A stretch of DNA of 64,000 bases from RUG11247 sp045649485 (GTDB lineage: Bacteria > Bacillota > Clostridia > Christensenellales > Aristaeellaceae): contig JAZRPZ010000081.1 in NCBI GenBank assembly GCA_045649485.1, positions 1-64,000 on the forward strand, in the 5' to 3' direction. Within the stretch, counting starts at the first letter, position 1, and each line of letters begins with the position of its first letter. The notes beneath the pieces are model-generated. The model had not been told where the DNA came from. It did not search any database and saw only the letters and a program-made list of their open reading frames with translations. Of this stretch, positions 39,872-48,397 are shown piece by piece. The position numbers were made by a program, and so were the translations under genes.

Positions 39872-41316
39872 AATACATCCTCTCCATAGACCAGTCCACA
39901 TCCGCCAGCAAGGCGTTTCTTGTGGATGAGACCGGCGCCATAGTCCGCCGCGCAAGCCGTCCCCATCAGCAGTACTATCCGCAGGACGGCTATGCCGAGC
40001 ACGATGCCGAGGAGATATTCGAAAACGTATGCGCTATAATGGACGAAGTTTCCGAGGGCGTACTTGAAGATATCGCCGCGGTATCCATCGCCAATCAGCG
40101 CGAGACCTGCGTTCTGTGGGACCGCGCCACCGGCAAACCCGTGCATCGCGCCATCGTATGGCAGGACGTGCGCGGTCAGGATGTCTGCGTCTCTCTGGCG
40201 GACAAGGCCGATTATGTGCTGAAGACCACCGGCATGGCGCTCTCTCCCTACTATCCCGCAAGCAAGGTAGCCCATCTGCTGAACGAACGCCCCGACCTGC
40301 GCGAAAGATGCAAAGCCGGCGAGATATGCATGGGCACCATCGAAAGCTGGCTCGTATTCCGCATGACCGGACGTCACGTCAGCGATCTTTCCAACGCAAG
40401 CCGCACTCAGCTGCTGAACCTGCACACCCTTGAATGGGACGACGGGCTCATCGATATGTTCGGCCTGTACCGTTCAATGCTCGCACCCGAGATACTGCCC
40501 ACTGACGGCGATTTCGGCCTGTGGAAGGGCATACCCATTACCGGCGTAATGGGCGACAGCCACGCCACCCTTTTCGGTCAGGGCTGCGTCACTCCCGGCA
40601 GCATCAAGGTCAGCTACGGCACCGGCTCCTCCGTAATGATGAACATCGGCAGCGAGCCTTCCATAATGGAATCCGGCGCACTGACCACCGCCATCGCCTT
40701 CAATTACGGCGGCAAGGTACATTATCAGACCGAGGGCAACATCACCTGCTCCTGCGATACTCTCGTATGGCTGTGCCGCGAAATGGGCATGTTTGCCGAT
40801 GCTGACGAGATCGAGCGTCTGGCAGGCACCGTGCCCGATTCCCTGGGCGTAAGTCTCGTGCCCGCACTTTCCGGTCTGGGCGCACCCTTCTTCGATGTGG
40901 AAGCCCGCGCCGTCATCTGCGGACTTTCCCGAGGCTCCACCAAGGCGCACATCGCAAGAGCCGCCCTTGAATCCGTTGCCAACCGCGACAGCGACGTGAC
41001 CGAAGCCATGACCGAATTCACCGGCAAGGCTCCCGATTACATGATGGCTGACGGCGGCGGCGCGAAAAACGCGCTTATGATGCAGCTGCAGGCAGATCTT
41101 GCGGGCTGCGAAGTACGCTGCTCCGCCGCAGGCGAACTCTCCGCCCTTGGCGCAGCATACATGGCAGGCATAAAGACCGGCGTGTATTCCTCCCTCGAGG
41201 ATATACCCGCCCGCCATGCACCCATGCGCATCTACCGCCCCGAAATGCCCGCCGAGACCCGCAGTGAAATGCGCGCCCGCTGGAAAAAGGCCATCGAACG
41301 CGCAAGGCTGAAATAA
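39868..41316 (+). CDS. FGGY-family carbohydrate kinase
   Basis: 482 residues with two actin-like ATPase domains. ILSIDQSTSASKAFLVDE starts the first. SIANQRETCVLWDRATGKPV and AIVWQDVRG are very close to glycerol kinase, whereas the substrate Asp loop reads GVMGDSHATLFGQG instead of GDQ. ADP-site motifs include VSYGTGSSVMMN and LSALGAAYMAG. It phosphorylates a polyol or ketose. By operon context a ketopentose or similar sugar is favoured over glycerol; this is inference. Confidence 0.9.
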   Translation: MKYILSIDQSTSASKAFLVDETGAIVRRASRPHQQYYPQDGYAEHDAEEIFENVCAIMDEVSEGVLEDIAAVSIANQRETCVLWDRATGKPVHRAIVWQDVRGQDVCVSLADKADYVLKTTGMALSPYYPASKVAHLLNERPDLRERCKAGEICMGTIESWLVFRMTGRHVSDLSNASRTQLLNLHTLEWDDGLIDMFGLYRSMLAPEILPTDGDFGLWKGIPITGVMGDSHATLFGQGCVTPGSIKVSYGTGSSVMMNIGSEPSIMESGALTTAIAFNYGGKVHYQTEGNITCSCDTLVWLCREMGMFADADEIERLAGTVPDSLGVSLVPALSGLGAPFFDVEARAVICGLSRGSTKAHIARAALESVANRDSDVTEAMTEFTGKAPDYMMADGGGAKNALMMQLQADLAGCEVRCSAAGELSALGAAYMAGIKTGVYSSLEDIPARHAPMRIYRPEMPAETRSEMRARWKKAIERARLK

Positions 41317-41348
41317 CAGGCCGCATACTCAGAATAGGAGGAAATACA

Positions 41349-42755
41349 ATGGCTACTTTCGGCATTATCATATCCAACCGTTCCTTCTTCCCGGATCATC
41401 TGGTTCTGACCGCACGCGAAAAGCTGCTGGCCGCCATGGAAAAGTGGGGCCATGAGGTCATCACCCTTTCCACCGAGGATACCTACATGGGCGAGACCAT
41501 GACCCATGAGGAAGCCAAAAAGTGCGCAAAGCTGTTCCGCGAGAATTCCGATAAGATCGAGGGCATCATCGTATGCCTGCCCAACTTCGGCGAGGAGACC
41601 GGCATTGCAGACGCCATCCGCATGAGCGGCCTCAACGTGCCCATCCTCATTCAGGCCTGCGATGACGACCTGGACAAGCTGCAGCTGGTAAACCGCCGCG
41701 ATGCATACTGCGGCAAGCTTTCCCTGTGCAACAACCTCTATCAGTACGGCATCAAGTATTCCCTCACTGCCCGCCACACCTGTGCGGTGGATTCCGAGGA
41801 ATTCCATGCCGACGTTGAGCGCTTTGCAAAGATCTGTGCCGTGGTAAAGGCCATGTCCACTTCCCGCATCGCACAGCTGGGCGCCCGCGTCACTCCCTTC
41901 CGCACCGTGCGCTATTCCGAAAAGCTGCTGCAGAATGCCGGCATGTCCGTCGTTACCGAAGACATGAGCGAGATCTTCGCCGATGCATGGCTGATGAAGG
42001 ATGACGATCCCGCCGTAATCGCAAAGGTAGAAGAGATCCGCGCCTACGGCAATATCTGCCCCGGCATCGCCGAGGAAAAGGTAGTAAAGCAGGCAAAGCT
42101 GAGCCTCACCATCGAAAAGTGGATGGAGGACCACGAGTGCGTAGCATCCGCCATCCAGTGCTGGGACAGCGTCGAAGCCAACTACGGCTGCGCAGCCTGC
42201 CTTTCCATGAGCATGATGAGCCAGAAGGGCATGCCCGCCGCCTGCGAGACCGACGTAATGGGCGCCGTTTCCATGCTGGCCCTTCTGAAGGCCACCGGCG
42301 TTGCTCCCGTATATCAGGACTGGGACAACAACTACGGCAATGACACCGACCGCTGCGTAAACGTACACTGCTCCAACTATCCCGCAGCCGCATTCACCGA
42401 GAAGCCCGAGATCGCAAATCTCGATATTCTCGCCACCACTCTGGGCACCGAATATTCCTTCGGCGCAATGAAGGGCCGCGTACGCGCCTCCGGCATGACC
42501 TTCCTCAAGGTATCCACCGATGACCGCCGCGGCGTTATCAAGTGCTACCTGGGCGAGGGCGAATTCACCGACGATCCCCTCGAGACCTTCGGCGGCGTTG
42601 CCGTATGCCATGTAAAGGACCTGAACGGTCTCATGCGCTACATCACCAAGAACGGCTTCGAGCACCACGTTGCTATCGTTCAGGCCGAATGCGCAGACAT
42701 CATCGAGGAAGCCCTCGGCACCTACATGGGCTGGGAAGTATACCGCCACAGCTGA
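41349..42755 (+). CDS. L-fucose/L-arabinose isomerase-family protein
   Basis: 468 residues. The fold's first domains (FGIIISNRSFFPDHLV, IEGIIVCLPNFGEETGIAD) and metal-site candidates (PAACETDVMGAVSML, VYQDWDNNYG, NGFEHHVAIVQ) match FucI/AraA-like aldose-ketose isomerases, in which two acids and a His bind Mn. Shorter than E. coli FucI and close to the uncharacterised Clostridia forms. Substrate unknown; with the kinase and transketolase it would feed a ketose phosphate into the pentose pathway. ATAGGAGG precedes the ATG; it is the last gene before a terminator. Confidence 0.86.
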   Translation: MATFGIIISNRSFFPDHLVLTAREKLLAAMEKWGHEVITLSTEDTYMGETMTHEEAKKCAKLFRENSDKIEGIIVCLPNFGEETGIADAIRMSGLNVPILIQACDDDLDKLQLVNRRDAYCGKLSLCNNLYQYGIKYSLTARHTCAVDSEEFHADVERFAKICAVVKAMSTSRIAQLGARVTPFRTVRYSEKLLQNAGMSVVTEDMSEIFADAWLMKDDDPAVIAKVEEIRAYGNICPGIAEEKVVKQAKLSLTIEKWMEDHECVASAIQCWDSVEANYGCAACLSMSMMSQKGMPAACETDVMGAVSMLALLKATGVAPVYQDWDNNYGNDTDRCVNVHCSNYPAAAFTEKPEIANLDILATTLGTEYSFGAMKGRVRASGMTFLKVSTDDRRGVIKCYLGEGEFTDDPLETFGGVAVCHVKDLNGLMRYITKNGFEHHVAIVQAECADIIEEALGTYMGWEVYRHS

Positions 42756-42763
42756 TATAAACA

Positions 42764-42795
42764 CAAAAACACCGCCTTACGGCGGTGTTTTTTTA
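42764..42795. terminator. Terminator between the isomerase and MATE operons
   Basis: Stem aacaccgcc / ggcggtgtt with a four-base loop and T and A runs on each side; it can end both convergent units. Confidence 0.9.
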
Positions 42796-42798
42796 TGC

Positions 42799-44433
42799 TC
42801 ACTTATTCTCGGCACCCTCTTCGGTATTCAGAGGTTCGCCCGTCATGGGGTCAAAATTCATTTGGGGCGCAGCGGGCTGATTCAGAGGCCTGCCCGTAAT
42901 GGGATCGAAATTGTACTGGGGCCTTGCGGGCTGTACGGGCTGCACAGGCTGTACGGGCTGATTGATAGGCTTGCCGGTAATGGGGTCGAAATTGTGCTGG
43001 GGCCTTGCGGGCTGCACGGGTACGTTATATACGGGCGCACTGTTTACGGGAGCAGGCACCCTGCTGCCGGGCTTTTCGGTAGCAACGGCTATAAGGTTGA
43101 CCACTACAAACACGATAGCTACAGGGATAAGGCTTGCAAAGCCGATACCCATCTTGCCGATGCTGATCCATACGATGCCGTTATATTCGACGAGGTTATA
43201 AATTATGGCGCTTACGCCGAGAGTAACAAGGCAGGAGGAGAGCGTTGCCAGCACCGTTGCACCGCGGGCGCGGATAGCGGCAGTCACGGCGAGCATCGCG
43301 CTGGTAAAGAACGCGGAGATAACGCCGGTGCGGACAACGAGAGGCAGGTATTCCATGACGCCATAATCGTTAATACCATATATCAGCCTTGCAGCAAAGG
43401 GACCGATCACCAGCAGCACCATGGTGATAACGAGTGCAGGCAGCACTGCAACCGCAACGGAAGCGCCGGCGTTTTTGAAGGCCTTGCGGGCATCGCCTGC
43501 GCCGCTGGCCTGAGAAACCGCGGCGAGTATCACAGGAATAAGCGCTGCGGGAACTCCGCGCACTATACTGCTGATCATTGTGCCGACCGAAGCTGCCGCA
43601 ATGGAATCTTCGCCAAGCATACTAAACATGGATGTTTCAAGACCGGTAAAACCGAAGAAAGGCAGATTCTGAATTCCTGCAGTCAGAGCAAGCACCAGAA
43701 TGAACGCCAGAGACTTTCCGTGGAAGCCCGCGCCGAAGTTCAGCTTTGCATCGCCGTTGCCCACAAGGAAGCACACCAGCGCCAGCACTGCGCCCACCAG
43801 CGCGGTAACAGTGTTGACTATTGCGATAGCATTCATTGCGAAGCCCAGTATCATGGCTGCGACATTCAGCACAATACCCAGCAGCGTCTTTACGGCGAAT
43901 ATGATGAGGGGGCGCACAGAATCGCCCATGCCGTACATGGAGCCGATGAGCGCATAGAATACAGTGCTGAACAGTACATTAAGCGCGTTGAAGCTTACAT
44001 AACGTCCTACTATAAACGCTGCCTCGGCATAATAAGCATAAAAATTATACGTTATCGTTCTTCCGAAAACAAATATGATAGCTGCCATGATCACGCCCGC
44101 AATAACAGACACCAGCAGCGCGGTATTAACGGAAGCAGAAGTCCTGCGGGCGTCGTTCTTGCCGCAGGAACGGGCGACTACCACCGTTGCCGCCACCATC
44201 AGCGCCATGGCAAATGCGAGAAAATTATTTATGACCGTGTTGCCGGCGCTGTATGCCGCAAGGCAAACATAGCCATACATATATCCGATACGGTTGATAA
44301 ACAGCTGAGCTATCAGATTATATATGCCGTTCAGCGCTGCAATGCCCAGAAGCGGCAGCGCCATCATAAGCATACCGTTCATTATCGGACCATGAGCAAA
44401 GTCATACTTCTTTGTAACTCCGAAGAAATTCAT
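42799..44433 (-). CDS. Divergent MATE-family exporter with repetitive NFDPxTGxP tail
   Basis: 544 residues. About 12 membrane segments of MATE/MVF type occupy residues 1-455 (IMNGMLMMALPLLGIAALNG, AAATVVVARSCGKNDARR-type loop). A ~90-residue Pro/Gln-rich cytoplasmic tail carries three copies of a 10-residue motif: NFDPITGKPI, NFDPITGRPL and NFDPMTGEPL. The tail is unusual for MATE and may bind a partner or metal. The ATG at 44433 is six bases after AGGAGG. It is 50 nt after the secreted-protein gene, probably the last gene of the seven-gene unit from 52577, and is unlike the four tandem paralogues. Confidence 0.85.
   Translation of the reverse strand: MNFFGVTKKYDFAHGPIMNGMLMMALPLLGIAALNGIYNLIAQLFINRIGYMYGYVCLAAYSAGNTVINNFLAFAMALMVAATVVVARSCGKNDARRTSASVNTALLVSVIAGVIMAAIIFVFGRTITYNFYAYYAEAAFIVGRYVSFNALNVLFSTVFYALIGSMYGMGDSVRPLIIFAVKTLLGIVLNVAAMILGFAMNAIAIVNTVTALVGAVLALVCFLVGNGDAKLNFGAGFHGKSLAFILVLALTAGIQNLPFFGFTGLETSMFSMLGEDSIAAASVGTMISSIVRGVPAALIPVILAAVSQASGAGDARKAFKNAGASVAVAVLPALVITMVLLVIGPFAARLIYGINDYGVMEYLPLVVRTGVISAFFTSAMLAVTAAIRARGATVLATLSSCLVTLGVSAIIYNLVEYNGIVWISIGKMGIGFASLIPVAIVFVVVNLIAVATEKPGSRVPAPVNSAPVYNVPVQPARPQHNFDPITGKPINQPVQPVQPVQPARPQYNFDPITGRPLNQPAAPQMNFDPMTGEPLNTEEGAENK
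42834..43022 (-). repeat. Three imperfect DNA repeats coding the MATE tail
   Basis: About 45-60 bp units around the core aatgggrtcgaaattgtrctgg (read on the plus strand) are repeated three times with Pro/Gln-coding linkers (ctgtacgggctgcacagg). Confidence 0.8.
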
Positions 44434-44483
44434 ATGCATCCTCCTGACATAATAATTTTATCACCCTGCATTATCCGAAACGG

Positions 44484-45335
44484 TTATTCCTGCTCGGAAT
44501 ACATTGCGAATACTTCCTCGATCACAGCGGGGCGTTCCTGCAGGGAATCCGCCTTGGTGAATACGAGGATTCCGTAGAGACCGTAAACGTGCATGGTCTC
44601 GCCGGTGCTGTCCAGATACATGAACACAGTGGTGTTGAAGCCGTTGCTCAGGCTGATGAATGAATACATTGAGGTATCGCCGGCTGCGTCCATCTCATAC
44701 ACGGCGTGGGAAAATACCTGTTCGTTGTACTGTTCGCTGCCTACGCCGCCGATGTACCAATCGGCAACATAGCCGCCGATCTGCCTGTCATAGCCGATGC
44801 TTACCGTAAAATTCAGATCCAAAATGTACTTGGAATAGTAATCGTAATTGCCCTGCGCATTGGTATACAGCACAGCGCCGCATTCCCAATCGCCGAAGAA
44901 ATCGGTGTCGGCTGCGTTCTCTGAATAGCTGCTGAAGCTCAGCACCTGCTGTGCATCGCCGGGATTCCGGGTGCAGTAATACATGGAGTTGTCGGTTGCT
45001 GCAGCCACCAGCATACCCTGTACGATATTTACGTAGAACATCACTTCGCCGTTGAAGCTCAGTTCATATATGCCTTCGGCATTGATGGCCCAGGTGCCTT
45101 CGGAAGAATTTGACTGGCACAGATAGTTGGACATGTCAAATACGCAGGTGCCGTCTTCATTGATAGTGAACTTCTGAGAGAAGCCTGCGTCTCCGGGCAC
45201 GCTCAGCACGCCTTCGGGAGTGATGGTGTAGCTTACATACCAAGTGCCGTAAACAGTACTTTCGGTCTCTGCAAAAGCGGGCAGGCAGCTCATAAGCATT
45301 ACGAGTGCAATGAGCGCAGAAAGAATCTTCTTCAT
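44484..45335 (-). CDS. Secreted beta-rich protein of unknown family (lipocalin-like pattern)
   Basis: 283 residues. The signal peptide (ILSALIALVMLMSCLPAFA) is followed by two similar beta-strand modules, each opening with a GTWYV or GDWEC type motif (TVYGTWYVSYTITPEGVLSV; DTDFFGDWECGAVLYTNAQG). The pattern resembles extracellular lipocalin-like repeats, but I recognise no named family. Two Cys may form a disulfide. AGGAGGATATACAT precedes the ATG; it starts 15 nt after the GH5 gene. Role unknown. Confidence 0.75.
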   Translation of the reverse strand: MKKILSALIALVMLMSCLPAFAETESTVYGTWYVSYTITPEGVLSVPGDAGFSQKFTINEDGTCVFDMSNYLCQSNSSEGTWAINAEGIYELSFNGEVMFYVNIVQGMLVAAATDNSMYYCTRNPGDAQQVLSFSSYSENAADTDFFGDWECGAVLYTNAQGNYDYYSKYILDLNFTVSIGYDRQIGGYVADWYIGGVGSEQYNEQVFSHAVYEMDAAGDTSMYSFISLSNGFNTTVFMYLDSTGETMHVYGLYGILVFTKADSLQERPAVIEEVFAMYSEQE

Positions 45336-45350
45336 ATGTATATCCTCCTG

Positions 45351-47018
45351 TTATTCGGGAAACTTCACTTCGGCGACCTGACATTCGCCGGAAACTGCGG
45401 TGATGCGCACGGTGCGCGCTTCTGTCGGGGAAACGGTAATCGCATCGAACCATTCGGCGTCTTCTGCCGCGGGCACGGTTATTTCAGCGGAGACATCGCC
45501 GCAGGATACCCTGACCACAGCGCCGCCCTCGGAATAAAGGCGCAGCTTCACGGGGCAATCGGTCACGACATGACGCACGGTATATTCCGCGAAAGCGCCG
45601 TCTTCAAGGCTGAGCCACAGGTCGGTGAGGGGGGCATTCTTCTCCGCGGGGTTGCTGCCGGGCATGAAACCCTTGTCGAATATCTCACAGCCGGGACGCA
45701 GCACCAGTCTGGTATGGTCCTCCGTGCGGTAGGAAAGGGCATTGCCCCATTTCCAGCCGGCAGTGAATGCACCGTCGCGCCAGTCATAACCCGCGCCGGG
45801 AAGAGTGACGCCCTGCCTGCGCAGGCAGTAAACATGGGCGGACTTGTTCACCTTGCAGTTATCAAAGTGCATGGAATCCAGTATCCTGTCGAATATCTGC
45901 TGAGATTCGGCGTAGGAGGGACGGGGACCGCCGTTTACCGCGAAATCCCTCACCTTGTCAAAGCCTTCACATTCGGGATACTGCACACCGCCGGTATTTT
46001 CGGTGTTCTCGATGGACTTCCATGCCCACAGATTGAAGCCGATATGCGCCTCGGCAGCCATCTCGTAGAATACCGCCATTGCGGGGTCGGCATTTCTGCC
46101 CTCGCCGATCCACACGGGTACATTCAGCTTATCGCGCACGGCGATATACTTGTACAGATCGCGTATCTCGGGAGAATAGTGATACATATGGATGGAGATG
46201 GCCCAGTTGTTGTATTCGGGATCATACTGCCTGCCAAAGGGACGCATGTTGGTGGAGAACATGGGGCCTTCCAGGAACATAATGTGATTCCTGTCGTACT
46301 TCCTCATTCGCGCAATGCACTCATCGTAGAACGCGCAAAGGTCGGGGATATACTTATGCCAGCGTCCGATGGAGATGGGCTCGTTTATCAGGTCGTAGCC
46401 GGCAACGATCTCCCTGTCCGCATAGCGGCGGGCGATCTCTTCCCACAGAATGATGCAGCGCTCACGGCTTTCGGGCTCCATGAACATATGGGGGATATTG
46501 TCGATGCCGTCATCGCAGGCGAGACCGGACTGTCCGCCGGGCGCGCCGTGCATATCGATGATCGCATAGATATTGTACTTCTCGCAGAGTGCCAGCACGC
46601 GGTCGATCTCGGCAAAACCCTTTTCATCAAAGGTGATCTCGGGCTCGTCGGGCATCAGCGCCCAGGAAGTGAGGCACAGGCGCACGCTGTTATAGCCCAG
46701 TTCGGCCATTGCGCGGATATCTCCCTCGCAGAGCTGATTTTCCCACCAGCGCTGCCAGAAATTCTCAAGATACCTGCTGCCGCACATATCGCGCACGGTC
46801 TGGGTAACGCTGCGGGCAGACTGATAGCGCAGGGGCAGGGTGCAGCCGGGATCCATGCTGCGGCCCATATAGCCTGTGCCGATACCTATCATGAATCCTT
46901 CCGGATTCATCCAGTTGCCTGCGCCCCAGCCGCGCAGTATTACCTCTTCACCGGCGCCGTTTACTATGCGCACGCCGTCAGCGTGAAGAAAACCTTTCAC
47001 ACGTTCTTCTGCTGCCAT
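45351..47018 (-). CDS. GH5-family glycoside hydrolase without signal peptide
   Basis: 555 residues. Residues about 1-390 form a GH5 barrel: EEVILRGWGAGNWMNPEG, YNSVRLCLTSW, IYAIIDMHGAPGGQ, the acid/base Glu in VAGYDLINEPISIG, and the nucleophile Glu in VPVWIGEGRNAD. The ~160-residue C-terminal domain is beta-rich, probably carbohydrate-binding or immunoglobulin-like. No signal peptide or anchor is visible, so the enzyme seems cytoplasmic, unusual for GH5. GGAGGT precedes the ATG; it starts 4 nt after MATE1. Substrate may be a small glycoside handled by the same transport unit (inference). Confidence 0.88.
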   Translation of the reverse strand: MAAEERVKGFLHADGVRIVNGAGEEVILRGWGAGNWMNPEGFMIGIGTGYMGRSMDPGCTLPLRYQSARSVTQTVRDMCGSRYLENFWQRWWENQLCEGDIRAMAELGYNSVRLCLTSWALMPDEPEITFDEKGFAEIDRVLALCEKYNIYAIIDMHGAPGGQSGLACDDGIDNIPHMFMEPESRERCIILWEEIARRYADREIVAGYDLINEPISIGRWHKYIPDLCAFYDECIARMRKYDRNHIMFLEGPMFSTNMRPFGRQYDPEYNNWAISIHMYHYSPEIRDLYKYIAVRDKLNVPVWIGEGRNADPAMAVFYEMAAEAHIGFNLWAWKSIENTENTGGVQYPECEGFDKVRDFAVNGGPRPSYAESQQIFDRILDSMHFDNCKVNKSAHVYCLRRQGVTLPGAGYDWRDGAFTAGWKWGNALSYRTEDHTRLVLRPGCEIFDKGFMPGSNPAEKNAPLTDLWLSLEDGAFAEYTVRHVVTDCPVKLRLYSEGGAVVRVSCGDVSAEITVPAAEDAEWFDAITVSPTEARTVRITAVSGECQVAEVKFPE

Positions 47019-47022
47019 ATTC

Positions 47023-48396
47023 TCATACCTCCGGCATAGATTTCTTCAGTTTCTTCATTCCGTATACGAATATTCCGAACTGCGCCAGTTCGGTTATAGC
47101 CCAGGAAACGGGGTAGGACATATAGATGCCCGCCGTGGTCTCCGCAAAAACGGGCAGCTGACACACGGTAGCTATCCACACAAGCCTGAGTACACAGGCG
47201 CCGAATACCGCAACGATCATGGGACCGATGGAATAGCCGATGCCGCGCAGTGCGCCGACAACAACTTCCATTACGCCGCAGAGCACATAGGGCAGGCACA
47301 TCCAGGTAAGACGCACCATGCCGGCGGTAATGACCGGTTCGGAATCGGTATACATCTTAAGAAGCGTGCTGCCGCTTGCCCACATGCCTACGCCCAGCAC
47401 CAGACCCACCATGCTTACGCACAGCATGGAAGCCTTGAATATCTTCCACAGGCGGTCAAATCGCTTTGCGCCGTAATTCTGGCTGGTGAAGGAAGTGGTA
47501 GCCTGAGAAACGCTGTTCATTGCGGTATAAACAAAGCCGTCAAGGTTGCCTGCTGCGGAGTTTGCAGCCACAGCCACCGCGCCGAAAGCGTTGATCGCGG
47601 ACTGGATGACTACGTTTGCAATGGCAAACATGGTACTCTGAAGTCCCGCAGGCAGACCCACTCGCACTATTTCCACAAATACCTTTTTATCTATGCTCAT
47701 CTTGCGCACATCAAAGTGTATCGCGCCCTCGGTGCGGATAAGGCAGATAATAACAAGGGCTGCGGATATCACCTGCGAGATAAGCGTGGCCAGCGCAACG
47801 CCCGCAACGGACATATCAAAACCAATGACGAATATGAGATTCAGCACTACGTTCACAACGCCCGCAATGGTGAGGTAGATAAGCGGTCTTTTGGTATCGC
47901 CTACGGAGCGCAGTATTGCCGCACCGAAGTTATAAGCCATTACCGCCAGCATGCCGCAGAAATAGATGCGCAGATAAACGCTGGCAAGACCGATAACCTC
48001 TTCGGGAGAGCCCATCCACTCAAGGAAAGTGGGAGCAAAAACCACGCCGACAATGGTCAGCAGCACGCCGAATATCACGGATACCAGCATGGAAGTATGT
48101 ACAGTGCGGGACATGCCCTGATAATCCTGCGCACCGTAGAACCTTGCCGCCACAACATTGGCGCCGATGGCAAGACCCATAAACAGATTTACTATAAGGC
48201 TGGTAAGCGAACCGGTTGAGCCTACCGCCGCCAGCGCGTTATCTCCCGCAAACCTGCCAACGACGATAACATCCGCCGCGTTGAAAAGCAGCTGCAGTAT
48301 GCCCGAAGCCATCAGCGGCAGGGCAAACCTTATCAGCGGCACCAGCACCGGGCCGTTTATCATGTCTATTTCATAAGAAGCTCTGTTCCTTGCCAT
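47023..48396 (-). CDS. MATE-family exporter, tandem copy 1
   Basis: 457 residues with about 12 membrane segments. The MATE signature is IDMINGPVLVPLIRFALPLM, LFNAADVIVVGRFAGDNALA and GLAIGANVVAARFYGAQD. MATE proteins export drugs or metabolites by H+ or Na+ antiport. It is one of four close paralogues arranged head to tail. It begins 1 nt after MATE2 with GGGAGG upstream, and the GH5 gene follows after 4 nt. Confidence 0.93.
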   Translation of the reverse strand: MARNRASYEIDMINGPVLVPLIRFALPLMASGILQLLFNAADVIVVGRFAGDNALAAVGSTGSLTSLIVNLFMGLAIGANVVAARFYGAQDYQGMSRTVHTSMLVSVIFGVLLTIVGVVFAPTFLEWMGSPEEVIGLASVYLRIYFCGMLAVMAYNFGAAILRSVGDTKRPLIYLTIAGVVNVVLNLIFVIGFDMSVAGVALATLISQVISAALVIICLIRTEGAIHFDVRKMSIDKKVFVEIVRVGLPAGLQSTMFAIANVVIQSAINAFGAVAVAANSAAGNLDGFVYTAMNSVSQATTSFTSQNYGAKRFDRLWKIFKASMLCVSMVGLVLGVGMWASGSTLLKMYTDSEPVITAGMVRLTWMCLPYVLCGVMEVVVGALRGIGYSIGPMIVAVFGACVLRLVWIATVCQLPVFAETTAGIYMSYPVSWAITELAQFGIFVYGMKKLKKSMPEV

Positions 48397-48397
48397 T

